Shown here: one piece after another, positions 23,152 to 33,293 of the stretch
Layout of the letters: every line of letters starts with the position of its first letter
Numbering within the stretch: the stretch's first letter is position 1
Assembly (NCBI GenBank): GCA_011525625.1
Contig: WYAX01000014.1
Location: 1-64,000 of the forward strand
Length of the DNA: 64,000 nt
Reading direction: 5' to 3'
DNA from: Nitrospira defluvii
GTDB taxonomy: Bacteria; Nitrospirota; Nitrospiria; Nitrospirales; Nitrospiraceae
Made by a program: the position numbers and the translations under genes
The notes under the pieces: generated by a model
Seen by the model: only the letters and a program-made list of their open reading frames with translations
The model's database searches: none
What the model was told of the DNA's origin: nothing

Positions 23152-24297
23152 CTAGAAGGTCATCGCGATGGAGCCGGACGCCAGGGCGGCCTGATCTCTA
23201 AAATCATACCCGCCGGCGATATCGATGCGCAAGGCGAGGATGCGAAGCCCGAAGCCTGCCGTCGGGATAAACGGGGTCTTGGCATCCTGCATATTCTTGA
23301 AGGCACCGAGCCGGAACGACAGCAATTCGGAAAGAATCGTCTGTTCAGCCCCGAGGCTGAGCACTTGGCTGTAGACGCCGGGGGTCAGCGTGTTGTTCTT
23401 GGTAATGTCGACATCGGCGGTGAGTGTCAGAGAGTTGTAGGGGTTGACGGCGATGCCTGTGCGCACCTGCGGCAGTAATTTGAACTTGTCGCCGTTCGGT
23501 GCGTCGAACGTCGGAGCATTGATGTCCTTCGCCACGATGCCCATCCGCAACCAGGAGGAGGGCCGGAACATGGCGCCCACATCAATGCCGAGGGCGGTTG
23601 AGATTTTGGCGCGCCCGATGTCCTCAAACACTCTGACGTCGTCGCTTGCGCCTCGGATATTGGTCGCGCCGGTATAGGCCGCGCCCTGGATCACCTTCCC
23701 GGTGATACCGATCGAGAACATGCGGTCCATGAAGGCGTAGGCATAGGATAGGGCGGCCTGCCGCACTTCCAGTCCGTTCATGGCGAATTGTCCGTTTACG
23801 GTCAGGTTGGTGCCGTTATTCGTAAACCCGACCGGACCGCGGAGGAACCCGCCTGCGGTGGCGACATCGGAAACATTGAACCCGAGTGCATGCTCTCCGA
23901 AGTTGCCCTTCACATAGAGCCCACCGGACGCGGCGGCGGTGAGATTGGTTCCAGGCCGGTTCATGCGATCAATGTGCTGCTGGAGGCGGGCGATGTTGCC
24001 GGCGGACGTGTCATTCAAATTCAGGTTGTTGATGTCCTTCAGGGTGTCGAACACGTCTGCGCGATCGACGACCTGACCGCCGCCCTGAATGCGCATGTCG
24101 AATTTCTTGCTCATGGCCATGCCGGCAGGATTCCAGTAGGTGGCAAGGGAGTCCGACGTCGTCGCGACGCCGGCTCCACCCATACCCATCTGGCGAGAGC
24201 CTACGAACACGAACTCGACTGCTGCGGCATGAATCGGCAGCAGGATGACAAGCATCCAGGCGGCAAACCGAAAGCACGGAATCCAGTGTAACGTCAT
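23152..24297 (-). CDS. outer-membrane beta-barrel protein, TraF/FadL-like (OMPP1-type)
   Basis: Encodes 381 residues. After a signal peptide (RFAAWMLVILLPIHAAA) comes the hallmark R.MGMGGAGVATTSDSLATYWNPAGMA, shared by FadL/OMPP1 and TraF_2/UPF0164-type barrels, and then repeated amphipathic strands to a C-terminal phenylalanine (GSIAMTF), as expected for Bam-dependent barrels. It probably lies in the outer membrane as a channel or structural protein; the substrate is not known. The start at 24297 gives the signal peptide. It is downstream of the lolC/E-lolD block, consistent with an envelope operon. Confidence 0.85.
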   Translation of the reverse strand: MTLHWIPCFRFAAWMLVILLPIHAAAVEFVFVGSRQMGMGGAGVATTSDSLATYWNPAGMAMSKKFDMRIQGGGQVVDRADVFDTLKDINNLNLNDTSAGNIARLQQHIDRMNRPGTNLTAAASGGLYVKGNFGEHALGFNVSDVATAGGFLRGPVGFTNNGTNLTVNGQFAMNGLEVRQAALSYAYAFMDRMFSIGITGKVIQGAAYTGATNIRGASDDVRVFEDIGRAKISTALGIDVGAMFRPSSWLRMGIVAKDINAPTFDAPNGDKFKLLPQVRTGIAVNPYNSLTLTADVDITKNNTLTPGVYSQVLSLGAEQTILSELLSFRLGAFKNMQDAKTPFIPTAGFGLRILALRIDIAGGYDFRDQAALASGSIAMTF

Positions 24298-24391
24298 AGG
24301 AATCAGTTCACTCCAAACAGAGTTGGAACAATAGCGCAGTCTACGAAAAGATGCGGAAACCGTCAAGAAGTGGTTGTCCGAGCACAGGTGT

Positions 24392-25060
<669 letters not shown>

Positions 25061-25111
25061 GCGTCAACTACGATGGTCAATGCTCCAAGGTCTCCCGGCA
25101 CTGCTCCCCGT

Positions 25112-26389
25112 TCATTCATAACGCAGCGCCGCGGCCGGGTCGAGTTTTGCCGCCTGAAGCGACGGGTACAGCGTGGCGGCGAAGCTGATGACAATCGCCG
25201 ACCCTGCGACGAGCAACACATCCGATCCCAGCACATGCACGGGGATCTTAGAGATGTAGTAGACAGTCGGATCGAAGGTCCAGAAGGTCTGGATCAGCCA
25301 GAGGAACGCATACCCCAGCGGCACTCCGATGGCCGCGCCCGAACAGCCGATGATTAGGCCATTGAGCATGAAGATTCGCATGATGCCCTTGCGGGTGGCG
25401 CCCATGGCTTTCAGTATCGCGATCTCGCGTTGTTTCTCGGTCACGATCATCGTGAGCGTACTGACGATGTTAAAAGAGGCCACGATGGTGATCAACACGA
25501 GCAGCAGGAACATCATCGTCTTCTCGAGCTTCAGCGCCGAGAACAGATTCCGGTTCATTTGCATCCAGTCGCGTGCCCAGAAGGCGAAGCCAAGCTGCTG
25601 TTCGATGGCGCGGGCCACGTCGCTTGCACGAAACACATCGGCGACCTTGACTTCGATGCCCGTGACGGTCGCGCCCATGTTGAAAAACTTCTGGGCTTCT
25701 CCCAGCTCGATATAGGCCAGGGAGGAATCGTATTCGTACATGCCCGATTGGAACAGGCCGACCACGACGAACTGCCGGATCTTCGGTGTCATGCTGGCGC
25801 CGGTGATCGGACCCACCGGCGAGACCACGTTCAGCGTATCCCCCGGGAAAACGCCGAGGCGCATCGACAACTCCTTGCCCAGAATGATGCCGGGCCGCAT
25901 GGCCGTATCCGGGCCGTTTGGTTCCCGTTCCTTTTCGGGGATGACGACCTTGACCGTATGCGACAGATCATCCAGGTTTCCGTTGATCAGGTTGTGCGCG
26001 AGTTCGGTCACCGCGCCTTCCCGGGTAGGATCAATCCCGCGGAGGATGATCCCCTGCACGCCGGATGGAGAGGTGAGCAGCACCTGTCGGAAGATAAACG
26101 GGGTGGCGGCGACGACTTCCGGCACGGTTGAGACTTTCTTCACCTGTTCTTCATAGTCCGTCATGGACTCTTTCATACGGTCGTTCACGAGAATGTGCGC
26201 CGTGGTGCCGAGAATCTTCGCCTGCACGTCTTCTTTGAAGCCGGTCATGATGCCGACGGTCCCGATCAATGCCGCGACGCCGAGCGTAATCCCGACGATG
26301 GAGACGATGGTGTTGAACGAGATGGTGCGATTGCGCCGTTTCGCGCGCAGATATCGGAGGCCGATATAGATTTCGTAGGGCAGCGCCAT
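25112..26389 (-). CDS. lolC: lipoprotein-releasing ABC transporter permease
   Basis: Inner-membrane partner of LolD. 425 residues with the MacB-like layout: an N-terminal transmembrane helix (TIVSIVGITLGVAALIGTVG), a large periplasmic domain (~210 residues), and three C-terminal helices. The EKQREIAILKAMGATRKGIMRIF coupling helix and the start YEIYIGLRYLRAKRR are typical of LolC/LolE. It begins 3 bases after lysS. Since only one permease gene is present, calling it lolC or lolE is arbitrary. Confidence 0.92.
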   Translation of the reverse strand: MALPYEIYIGLRYLRAKRRNRTISFNTIVSIVGITLGVAALIGTVGIMTGFKEDVQAKILGTTAHILVNDRMKESMTDYEEQVKKVSTVPEVVAATPFIFRQVLLTSPSGVQGIILRGIDPTREGAVTELAHNLINGNLDDLSHTVKVVIPEKEREPNGPDTAMRPGIILGKELSMRLGVFPGDTLNVVSPVGPITGASMTPKIRQFVVVGLFQSGMYEYDSSLAYIELGEAQKFFNMGATVTGIEVKVADVFRASDVARAIEQQLGFAFWARDWMQMNRNLFSALKLEKTMMFLLLVLITIVASFNIVSTLTMIVTEKQREIAILKAMGATRKGIMRIFMLNGLIIGCSGAAIGVPLGYAFLWLIQTFWTFDPTVYYISKIPVHVLGSDVLLVAGSAIVISFAATLYPSLQAAKLDPAAALRYE

Positions 26390-26392
26390 GTC

Positions 26393-27874
26393 TTACTTCT
26401 CAGGCCTCAGTTGCGGGAAGAGCACCACATCCCGGATGGAGGCCTGATTGGTGAAGAGCATGACCAGACGATCAATGCCGATCCCTTCGCCGGCGGTGGG
26501 GGGCATGCCGTATTCGAGGGCCCGCAAGAAATCTTCGTCCACTCGATGCGCTTCTTCGTCGCCGGCCGCATGTTGGGCCGCCTGGGCTTCGAAACGTTCC
26601 CGTTGATCGAGTGGATCATTCAACTCGGAAAAGGCGTTGGCCAGTTCGCGCCCCGCGATGTAGAGCTCGAACCGGTCGGTCAGCGAAGGGTCGGAATCCT
26701 TCCTCCGCGCGAGGGGAGAGATCTCAATCGGGTAGTCGGTGATGAAGGTCGGCTGTTGCAGCTTCGGCTCGACCGTTTCCTCGAAGATGTCGTTGAGCAT
26801 GTTCACGAGAGCTGCCTGTGGATCGACTTCGACTCCGAGCCGTTTGGCGGCAGCGAGGGCTTCGTCGCGGTTCGTGAGCGCGGAGGGGGCCAGGTTGTTG
26901 ACCTCCAGAATCGCCTGATGGTACGACCAGCGCCGCCAGGGCGCGCCCAGATGGATCTGGGTGCCCTGATACTCGATCGTCGTGGTGCCGAAAATGTCCT
27001 GGGCCAACCGGCTGAAGAGCTCCTCGGTCAGCACGATCAAGTCGTGGTAATCGGCATAGGCGACGTAGAATTCCAGCATCGTGAATTCGGGGTTATGGAT
27101 CGTCGAGATGCCTTCGTTCCGAAAGTTGCGGTTGATCTCAAACACACGAGGAAAGCCTCCTACGATCAAGCGCTTGAGGTAGAGCTCCGGTGCGATGCGC
27201 AGGTAGAGCTCGGCGTCCAGGGCGTTGTGATGGGTGACGAAGGGCTTGGCCGCGGCGCCACCGGGAATCGGATGCATCATCGGGGTTTCCACTTCCAGGA
27301 AACCCCGCTCGATAAGAAACGCGCGAATGCCCGAGACGATTCGGCTCCTCAGCGCAAAAATCTGGTGCACCTGAGGATTGGCAATGAGATCGACGTAGCG
27401 CTGACGGTATCGGGTCTCGACATCGGTCAGGCCATGCCATTTTTCCGGCAGCGGACGTAGCGCCTTACTCAGAAAGGTCAGCGTCTTGGCTTCGACGGTG
27501 AACTCATTGGTCTTGGTGCGAAAGAGGATGCCCGTCACGCCGATCCAGTCACCGAGATCCAGCCCTTCCGAGATCTGGTGGGTCTGTTCGCCCAACGTGT
27601 CTTTTTTCAGGTAGACCTGCAGGCGGTCCGATCCGTCCTGCAGCACGGCGAAGGCGGCCTTGCCGAAGCGGCGCAGTCCGACAATCCGGCCGGCAATCGT
27701 GCAGCTGATCTGTTCCTGCTCCAGGGTGTCCTTGGTCTTCTCGCCGTGCAGGCGTACGAGTTGGCCGGCCCGGTCCTTGATCTCGAAGCGTGTGCCGTAG
27801 GGCGCCACACCGAGCTGGCGGAGCTGATCGAGTTTCTTGATGCGCTGCTGACGTTGATCGTTCAATTCATCCAT
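26393..27874 (-). CDS. lysS: lysyl-tRNA synthetase, class II
   Basis: Charges tRNA-Lys. 493 residues. An N-terminal OB fold (about 50-150; AGRIVGLRRFGKAAFAVLQD) binds the anticodon. The class II core has motif 1 in FLEVETPMMHPIPGGAAAKPF, motif 2 in RVFEINRNFRNEG and the lysine site HNPEFTMLEFYVAYADY, and motif 3 in GIGIDRLVML. It lies downstream of prfB with a 65-base repeat-bearing spacer, and 3 bases ahead of lolC; prfB-lysS linkage is common in bacteria. Confidence 0.97.
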   Translation of the reverse strand: MDELNDQRQQRIKKLDQLRQLGVAPYGTRFEIKDRAGQLVRLHGEKTKDTLEQEQISCTIAGRIVGLRRFGKAAFAVLQDGSDRLQVYLKKDTLGEQTHQISEGLDLGDWIGVTGILFRTKTNEFTVEAKTLTFLSKALRPLPEKWHGLTDVETRYRQRYVDLIANPQVHQIFALRSRIVSGIRAFLIERGFLEVETPMMHPIPGGAAAKPFVTHHNALDAELYLRIAPELYLKRLIVGGFPRVFEINRNFRNEGISTIHNPEFTMLEFYVAYADYHDLIVLTEELFSRLAQDIFGTTTIEYQGTQIHLGAPWRRWSYHQAILEVNNLAPSALTNRDEALAAAKRLGVEVDPQAALVNMLNDIFEETVEPKLQQPTFITDYPIEISPLARRKDSDPSLTDRFELYIAGRELANAFSELNDPLDQRERFEAQAAQHAAGDEEAHRVDEDFLRALEYGMPPTAGEGIGIDRLVMLFTNQASIRDVVLFPQLRPEK

Positions 27875-27939
27875 CGGTAGGTCTCTCGTCTTTCGTATCT
27901 CGTGGTTCGCGTACGACGCTTCACGAACAACGCTTCACG
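27875..27939 (-). repeat. spacer repeat, 'CGTGAA/CACGAGATACG' family, copy B
   Basis: Read on the minus strand, ACGTGAAGCG follows the prfB stop codon at once, then CGTGAAGCG again, then CCACGAGATACGAAAGACGA before lysS. The order and sense relative to transcription match copy A between trpE and trpG. There is no coding content. Confidence 0.5.
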
Positions 27940-29083
27940 TTAAATGTCGTCATCTTTCATGGCGACCGGCTCGGCTGCCTTGCCGCCGGTCATTTTTCTC
28001 TGGAGATAGGCTTCGATGAATCCATCCAGATCGCCGTCCATCACGGCGGACACCTGGCCGACTTCGTGGCCGGTACGATGGTCCTTGACCATCTGGTACG
28101 GCTGAAACACGTAGGAGCGGATTTGACTGCCCCAGGCGATATCCTTTTTCTCGCCGACGATGGCGTTGAACTCGGCTTCTTTCTTGCGCTGCTCCAGTTC
28201 AAACAATCGGGCGCGTAAAATCTTCATGGCGCCGTTGCGATTTTGGAGTTGCGATCGTTCGTTTTGACATTGCACGACGATGCCCGTTGGAATGTGGGTG
28301 ATACGTATCGCCGTTTCCACCTTGTTGACGTTTTGTCCGCCGGCCCCCCCGGCCCGGAACGTATCGATCCGGAGGTCCTTGTCTTCGATCACGACCTGCA
28401 CGTCATCGTCGAGCTCGGGATAGACGAACACGGAGGCGAAGGAGGTATGTCGCCGTTTATTGGCGTCAAACGGGGAGATCCGTACCAGACGGTGCACGCC
28501 GGCCTCGGCCTTCAGGTAGCCATAGGCGTAGGGGCCATTGACGGACAATGTGGCGCTCTTGATGCCGGCCTCTTCACCGGCCTGCAGATCCAGCGTTTCG
28601 ACTTTAAATCCTTTTTGTTCAGCCCATCGCACATACATGCGAAGCAGCATCTGCGCCCAATCTTGGGATTCGGTGCCGCCGGCGCCGGGATGGATCGCAA
28701 AGATCGCGTTGTTCGCATCCAGTTCACCCGAGAGTAACAGCTCAATGCGAAACTGGGCGACGGATTTTTCAAACGGGTCGAGCTCAGCCGTGAGTTCCTG
28801 CTCCAACCCGGCGTCACCCGATTCCAGGGCCAGTTCCAGCAGCGCCTCGATGTCGCTTTGCCGGCGTTCGGTCTCTCGCCAGCGGGAGAGTTCACGATCT
28901 AAGGCGGCCTTACGGCGATTGACCTTGGCGGCGGCCTGCGTATCTTTCCAGAAGTCGGGCTGGGAGGTCTTGAGTTCGATGTCGTTGAGTTCAGCGGTCA
29001 TCCGAGCCAGGTCAAAGATGCCCCCGTAGTTGAGCCAACTGTTCACCGAGGGTACGCACACGGGTCCGGACATCATCCAACAT
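27940..29083 (-). CDS. prfB: peptide chain release factor 2 (programmed +1 frameshift)
   Basis: Recognises UGA and UAA stop codons and releases the nascent chain. The true gene is joined: codons 1-23 from ATG at 29083 to CTT ending at 29015, then an in-frame TGA (29014-29012), then +1-shifted reading from 29013 to the stop at 27940, giving ~380 residues. Landmarks are SPF (stop-codon recognition) in [15 protein letters not shown] and the catalytic GGQ in [16 protein letters not shown] lies before the ATG. It is 18 bases after lnt. The annotated single frame beginning farther upstream would have a wrong N-terminus. Confidence 0.96.
29011..29026 (-). promoter_or_regulatory. prfB autoregulatory +1 frameshift site
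   Basis: On the minus strand the sequence reads CGG GGG CAT CTT TGA C. The CGGGGG is an internal Shine-Dalgarno-like stimulator 3 bases from the slippery CTT, and TGA C is the weak termination context that RF2 itself reads. When RF2 is scarce, ribosomes slip +1 and finish the protein. The layout matches the classical prfB site. Confidence 0.95.
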
Positions 29084-29101
29084 GGCTCGTTCCTTTCGTT
29101 C

Positions 29102-30736
29102 TTACGCTGGTCTCCCGGCTGGTTCTCCACCGGCGGGCTCTGTGTCAGGCGAGAAGTAGCCGGTCAGGCACAGAAGCGCGATGAGTATAGCACAGGCATA
29201 GGCAAAGAGATCACCGTATTGGGAGTAAAAGGTCTGTTGATGAGTGACGGGGATCGTGCCTCGTAGTGCCTCCTGAGTGAAGATCGGCGATTGCTGCAAG
29301 ACCCGGCCATAGGGATCGATGAATCCGGAGATGCCCGTGTTCGCTGCTCGCGCGAATGCAACATGATTTTCCACGGCGCGAAAGACGACCATGCTGAAAT
29401 GTTGATAGGGCGCCGATGAGGGGCCGAACCACGCGTCGTTCGTCACGGTAACCATGAAATCCGCGCCGTTGGCCGCAAACTGTCGCACGAGATTGGGGAA
29501 GATGACTTCATAACAAATGACCACACCGAATTTGAGATGGAAATCGGGATTGGTCGCGGCTGCCGCCAGCGGAGGAGATTTTTCGTGCGGCTTGAACATC
29601 AGGAGTGTCGAACCGGGACCGGCTTCGAAGTCCCCGATCCCTTCCACGAGCTTATCGAGAAAAAACAGCAGCGAGTTGTGAAACGGAATGTATTCGCCGA
29701 ACGGCACCAGATGTTGTTTGTCGTACCGACCCAGGATCTGGCCGTCCGTTGAGAGAAGGTAGGCGCTGTTGAGGAGGAACGGGCGGCCGTCCGGGTGCCG
29801 TCGCAACGCCGGGCTGCCGAACAGCAGCGGTGCCCCGGCGCGCCGCACCATGTCGCCGACGAGCTCTCGATATTGCGGTTCCATTTCATAGACGAAGGGG
29901 GTGGCAGCCTCCGGCCAGACGATGAGATCCAGATTGTCTCCGAGGCCGGTCGTCAGACGGTCGAAACGGCTCATGGTCTCATGCCGGAATGCGACATCCC
30001 ATTTCTGAGCCTGTTCGACATTCGGTTGGACAACGCCCACGGACAACGTCCGGGGCTGCACATGTTGGGCGGCGGACAGAAGGGTGGTGCCGTAAAACAA
30101 CGCCACCCCGAAGCCGGCGGCGGCGGCGACCGATGAGGGCCAGGGAAAGGAACGGAGCTGAAAACCACGGTAGGCCTTGAAACTCCAGATGAGCGTTTCC
30201 GCGAGTGCGGCATTCACCAATACCAGGAGAAACGAGACGCCATAGACTCCAAAGTGGTCGGCGAACTGGATGATGGGTAGCCACTGGTATTGAGAATAAC
30301 CGAAGAGGGCCCAGGGCAACCCCGAGAGAAAGTATGTACGGATCAGCTCAAGGGTGACCCAGAGAAAGGGCGCCGGCAGGAAACCCAGGGTTGGAAATGC
30401 CGTCCTGATCCAGGACAGGGCTCCGGCGTAGACGGCAAGATACAGCCCAAGATAGATGGTCAATAACAGCATCACCAGTGTGGCAATCGGCAAAGGCACC
30501 TTGCCGTACACGTTCATGGCGGTGATGACCCAGGACATGGCGCCCGTGAAAGCGACCGTACCCGCGAGCCAGCCGACACGAAACGCCCGCCGCGGCGCCG
30601 CATATTCGACGGCCATATGCAGGGGAACCAGGGCGAACCAGGCCACCATGCCAAGGTCGAACGCCGGAAAGGAAAGGGGGTAGAGAAAACCGCTCGCGCA
30701 GGCAAGCAGGATGAGGCGTGCGCGGGAGATGGTCAT
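29102..30736 (-). CDS. lnt: apolipoprotein N-acyltransferase
   Basis: Adds the third acyl chain to lipoproteins in the inner membrane. 544 residues: several N-terminal membrane spans (about 1-210), then a periplasmic nitrilase-like domain with the Glu-Lys-Cys triad visible in [10 protein letters not shown] (about residue 275), [14 protein letters not shown] (about 338) and [11 protein letters not shown] (about 407), and a last C-terminal span. The start at 30736 puts a membrane segment right at the N-terminus; the longer frame does not look coding. It heads the lnt-prfB-lysS-lolC-lolD run. Confidence 0.95.
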   Translation of the reverse strand: MTISRARLILLACASGFLYPLSFPAFDLGMVAWFALVPLHMAVEYAAPRRAFRVGWLAGTVAFTGAMSWVITAMNVYGKVPLPIATLVMLLLTIYLGLYLAVYAGALSWIRTAFPTLGFLPAPFLWVTLELIRTYFLSGLPWALFGYSQYQWLPIIQFADHFGVYGVSFLLVLVNAALAETLIWSFKAYRGFQLRSFPWPSSVAAAAGFGVALFYGTTLLSAAQHVQPRTLSVGVVQPNVEQAQKWDVAFRHETMSRFDRLTTGLGDNLDLIVWPEAATPFVYEMEPQYRELVGDMVRRAGAPLLFGSPALRRHPDGRPFLLNSAYLLSTDGQILGRYDKQHLVPFGEYIPFHNSLLFFLDKLVEGIGDFEAGPGSTLLMFKPHEKSPPLAAAATNPDFHLKFGVVICYEVIFPNLVRQFAANGADFMVTVTNDAWFGPSSAPYQHFSMVVFRAVENHVAFARAANTGISGFIDPYGRVLQQSPIFTQEALRGTIPVTHQQTFYSQYGDLFAYACAILIALLCLTGYFSPDTEPAGGEPAGRPA

Positions 30737-30833
30737 TGCCGGTAACTTAACGAAAGCATTGAAGAGATTCAACTGGCCTCTTGCGCAGGATCTATCCGTT
30801 TGCGGGAGAGGGTGGCGCGTCCAAGTGGCGAGT

Positions 30834-31232
30834 TCAATGGCCGCGTTGTCCACCGGGCGGTGTGAATCGGCCCGCTGATCCTGGATCTACCGGTCTCTGG
30901 GGTTGCGGGGAGGTCATCCCTGTAGGAGAGAGCGGGAGCAGCGGCGCGGGCGTGAGCCGATTCGGTGGTGCGGGTGCGCCGAACGGAGTGATCGTACCTG
31001 GCGACGCCCCTGACAAGGCATTCATCCCGTGAGAGGGGAGTCTGGGTCCTAGGGTGGTCGGTTGCTTGTTCCCGTGAGCATCCGAGTAAATGGCGTCGTT
31101 TTCGCCGAGGGGGGACAGGAGTCCCTGTGTGCCGTCCGGCTGTCGAACGGGAGATGACTGCGCGGCTGCGTGAGAGAATGAACCCAGAAGTGGACTGCAC
31201 GTCAGGAGCACGACAAAGCTGACGATGAGCAT
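30834..31232 (-). CDS. small secreted proline-rich protein
   Basis: Encodes 132 residues. A signal peptide (MLIVSFVVLLTCSPLLGSFSHAAAQ) precedes a low-complexity mature part rich in Pro, Gly and Ser with repeated 'GxxxPxG' turns (ITPFGAPAPPNRLTPAPLLP). There are no cysteines after the signal. AAGGA lies 6 bases before the start. It ends ~100 bases before lnt starts, on the same strand. It resembles in style, not in alignment, the secreted protein at 44073. Function unknown; probably disordered in the periplasm or on the surface. Confidence 0.62.
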   Translation of the reverse strand: MLIVSFVVLLTCSPLLGSFSHAAAQSSPVRQPDGTQGLLSPLGENDAIYSDAHGNKQPTTLGPRLPSHGMNALSGASPGTITPFGAPAPPNRLTPAPLLPLSPTGMTSPQPQRPVDPGSAGRFTPPGGQRGH

Positions 31233-31638
31233 GGGCGTCCTTCCTACGACCGAGTGAAGCCGGGGCGACGGATCCTGCGGAGATTCTATCAAGTGCGACA
31301 TCGCTGTTTCGATGACGACTCCGGTGACCTCCGTGACATGACGACGGTTGGGAACCCGCGCCGGCGCTCAACTTTTCCCGTATTGACCGAGTTTTTCTCG
31401 AAGCGTAGACTGATATCATCACTTCAGCACCACCCCTTCTGCAGGTGGTCGCATGGTCTTCCGTGGCGAATATGACCGCCGCTGTGACCAAGCCAGCCTT
31501 GGCCCGATCCGATTCTGCGGCCTGTACCCTCATCAACCATCGCTTCAGCAATCTTCGGCTCAGTCGTTGGGCGTCCTGAGTCCGAAGACATCCATACGTG
31601 TGTCCCGGTGTCACCATTTAGAAAAAGGAGGTCTGTCT
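31233..31638. other. 406-bp non-coding stretch with a plus-strand promoter
   Basis: No gene larger than a few dozen codons is convincing. It separates the minus-strand lnt group from the plus-strand genes that follow. It holds a sigma-70-like promoter (31383-31411) and a ~230-base untranslated leader before the first SD-backed ATG at 31639. Confidence 0.5.
31383..31411 (+). promoter_or_regulatory. sigma-70-type promoter candidate
   Basis: TTGACC (31383-31388), a 17-base spacer, then TAGACT (31406-31411). The hexamers and spacing closely match those before tRNA-Leu at 58155-58183. It points to the 10-codon frame at 31639 and the membrane genes at 31741 and 32741. Confidence 0.5.
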
Positions 31639-31671
31639 ATGCAGGCTGGACTCCAGGTCTATGTGCCCTAG
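31639..31671 (+). CDS. 10-codon open frame with strong SD (possible leader peptide)
   Basis: AAAAAGGAGG (31622-31631) is followed 7 bases later by ATG and ten codons encoding MQAGLQVYVP, ending at TAG. The next gene starts 69 bases downstream with its own SD. The near-perfect ribosome-binding site before so short a frame suggests a leader peptide or a translated regulator. Chance or decay of a longer gene is possible. Confidence 0.4.
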   Translation: MQAGLQVYVP

Positions 31672-31740
31672 AGAGCGGCGTGTCGGTGTCCTGCCTGTGT
31701 GCCGCGCGCCGAACTTGGCTGAGGCAGGAAGGAGGGTGCC

Positions 31741-32688
31741 ATGGGACGACAATATGACCACGTCGATGTGATGGCAGCCATCGGATTGGTTGCCACTCTG
31801 TTCGGGGGATATCTTCTCGTGACGGCCGCCGATGGCTTCTGGCAGGCCCCAATCGCTCCTCGTATGCACAGTACTGTCGATGGAACGGACGCGGCTACTG
31901 GAATGCAGTATCTTCAACCGGTGTTAGGGCAGGCGATTGTGCAAGACCTGCTGCTCGATCAGGAGGCCGCGGCCACGCTGTCCGCCTCTACCATGGAACT
32001 CAATCGGGCAGTGGCTGAATCACAAGCCATGGCGACATCCCTACTGAGCCCGCTCGTCCTTGCGGAATTGCGTGCCTATGGGCAGGAGACCGACCATCAC
32101 GCACGTATGCAATATGTGATGGGAAAATCCGTGGTCAATCAGACGAGGCGAGGCATTCTCAGCGGGATCCTGTCTGCGGAACCGTCTGCCGAGGAGTTCA
32201 ATCGAAACCTGATTCGCACGGCCGAGTCGACGGGACAGCGGATGCATGACGAGTTCGTCGCGACCAGGCAGGCGACGCTCGGTCGGTCGATCGTGGATGC
32301 CATTCTGGATGAGGACCGGATGACCGCGGCGGCGCAGGAACGCGTCGGTCGGGCTGTGGTCCAGGTCACACAGGCGCAGGAAGGGTATGCAGAAGCCAAG
32401 GCCGGGCGGCAGGTCCAGCTGGCGAGCGCGGCGGTTGCGGCAGTGCGCACCGATGCGTTGATGGATCGGTTGGCGAGGCTGGAGGAGATGTCGAAGGAGC
32501 GTACGATTGTGGCCCATCATCGAAATGCGAGCGCGGATGTCTCTCGTGGGTTGCTGATTCTCGCTTGCGTGGGGTTGATTGTCTTGTTTGTGGGCGGGTT
32601 GGCGTTCAGCAGTCGCAAGGGTGAGCCGGAAGGCATCCCGCTCTGGAAGCTGGACACCCTACTGCATCTGCACCGGTCTGGACGATAA
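31741..32688 (+). CDS. membrane protein with two terminal TM helices and helical periplasmic middle
   Basis: Encodes 315 residues. One transmembrane helix near the N-terminus (VMAAIGLVATLFGGYLLVTA), a ~220-residue alanine-rich helical region with short heptad stretches (EERVGRAVVQVTQAQEGYA-type), and a second helix at about 275-293 (GLLILACVGLIVLFVGGLAF) followed by a short basic cytoplasmic tail. No known domain is recognised. The SD AGGAGGG lies 5-6 bases before ATG. It is followed by a 40-residue membrane protein on the same strand. Confidence 0.78.
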   Translation: MGRQYDHVDVMAAIGLVATLFGGYLLVTAADGFWQAPIAPRMHSTVDGTDAATGMQYLQPVLGQAIVQDLLLDQEAAATLSASTMELNRAVAESQAMATSLLSPLVLAELRAYGQETDHHARMQYVMGKSVVNQTRRGILSGILSAEPSAEEFNRNLIRTAESTGQRMHDEFVATRQATLGRSIVDAILDEDRMTAAAQERVGRAVVQVTQAQEGYAEAKAGRQVQLASAAVAAVRTDALMDRLARLEEMSKERTIVAHHRNASADVSRGLLILACVGLIVLFVGGLAFSSRKGEPEGIPLWKLDTLLHLHRSGR

Positions 32689-32740
32689 GGCGTTTCCTTG
32701 GGACTTGATGAGCCATTCCTAAGGGACGAAGGAGGGGACC

Positions 32741-32863
32741 ATGTCGTGGGAAAACTGGGCTGTGGCGATCGGGCTCGGGGCACTCCTGATGATGTTTTTT
32801 GTGCTGATGGAAATGTTCTTTGCCGGCCCGCGTCACCCGTTGGATCACTCTCAGCGCAAGTAG
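32741..32863 (+). CDS. 40-residue single-span membrane protein
   Basis: Encodes MSWENWAVAIGLGALLMMFFVLMEMFF followed by a short polar tail (GPRHPLDHSQRK). GGAGGGG stands 3-7 bases before the ATG, and the gene follows 52 bases after the two-helix membrane protein. The hydrophobic helix with a basic/polar end fits a small inner-membrane subunit or regulator of its neighbour. It is below the usual gene-calling size limit. Confidence 0.62.
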   Translation: MSWENWAVAIGLGALLMMFFVLMEMFFAGPRHPLDHSQRK

Positions 32864-32951
32864 ACGTTGGCGTGGAGAGGAGAGGGACATCGATATACAA
32901 GCGGGAATCGAACGTGTTCCATTCGTGTTGTTGAGATCATCAGAGGCAGGC

Positions 32952-33293
32952 TCAGTTCAGGCAGGACCACAGTCCGGGGAGCATGACTTTGGCCATGGCC
33001 CTGAGTTCGGATTCGGATTGAGGCGGGACTCCCGAGAGGGCGATGCCGAAGTCATGCCCCTTCGACCAGCGGACTGTTGCTCTGCGGACCAGCATGGGAA
33101 TATCCGGCGTCGGTTGGATCACAATCACCACCAACTCCATTCCTACCGTGACCGCCTCTCTTCCTCGAATTCGTCCCCCGGCCTGGGTAAAATCCTCCGT
33201 CACCCCGATGGTTTGAAACGTACCATTGGAATAGTAGATGGGGTATTGAACGTGGAGTCGTTTGGATCCACGTTCACGATAGGCTGTGTTCAT
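32952..33293 (-). CDS. PilZ-domain protein
   Basis: Encodes 113 residues, a single PilZ fold. Landmarks are the N-terminal RGSKRLHVQYPIYYSN (an R...R motif), the EDFTQAGGRI turn in place of D/NxSxxG, then VGMELVVIVIQP and RATVRWSKGHDFGIAL. PilZ domains bind cyclic di-GMP; the Ser-to-Thr change should be compatible, but binding is not proven. The start is fixed by the ATGA overlap with the upstream VanZ-like gene and an AAAGGAA about 10 bases before. Confidence 0.86.
   Translation of the reverse strand: MNTAYRERGSKRLHVQYPIYYSNGTFQTIGVTEDFTQAGGRIRGREAVTVGMELVVIVIQPTPDIPMLVRRATVRWSKGHDFGIALSGVPPQSESELRAMAKVMLPGLWSCLN

Noticed and set aside
26195-27460. 421-codon plus-strand frame opposite lysS and lolC
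   Set aside because: Antisense shadow of two well-conserved genes; its protein has no recognisable motif and no SD.
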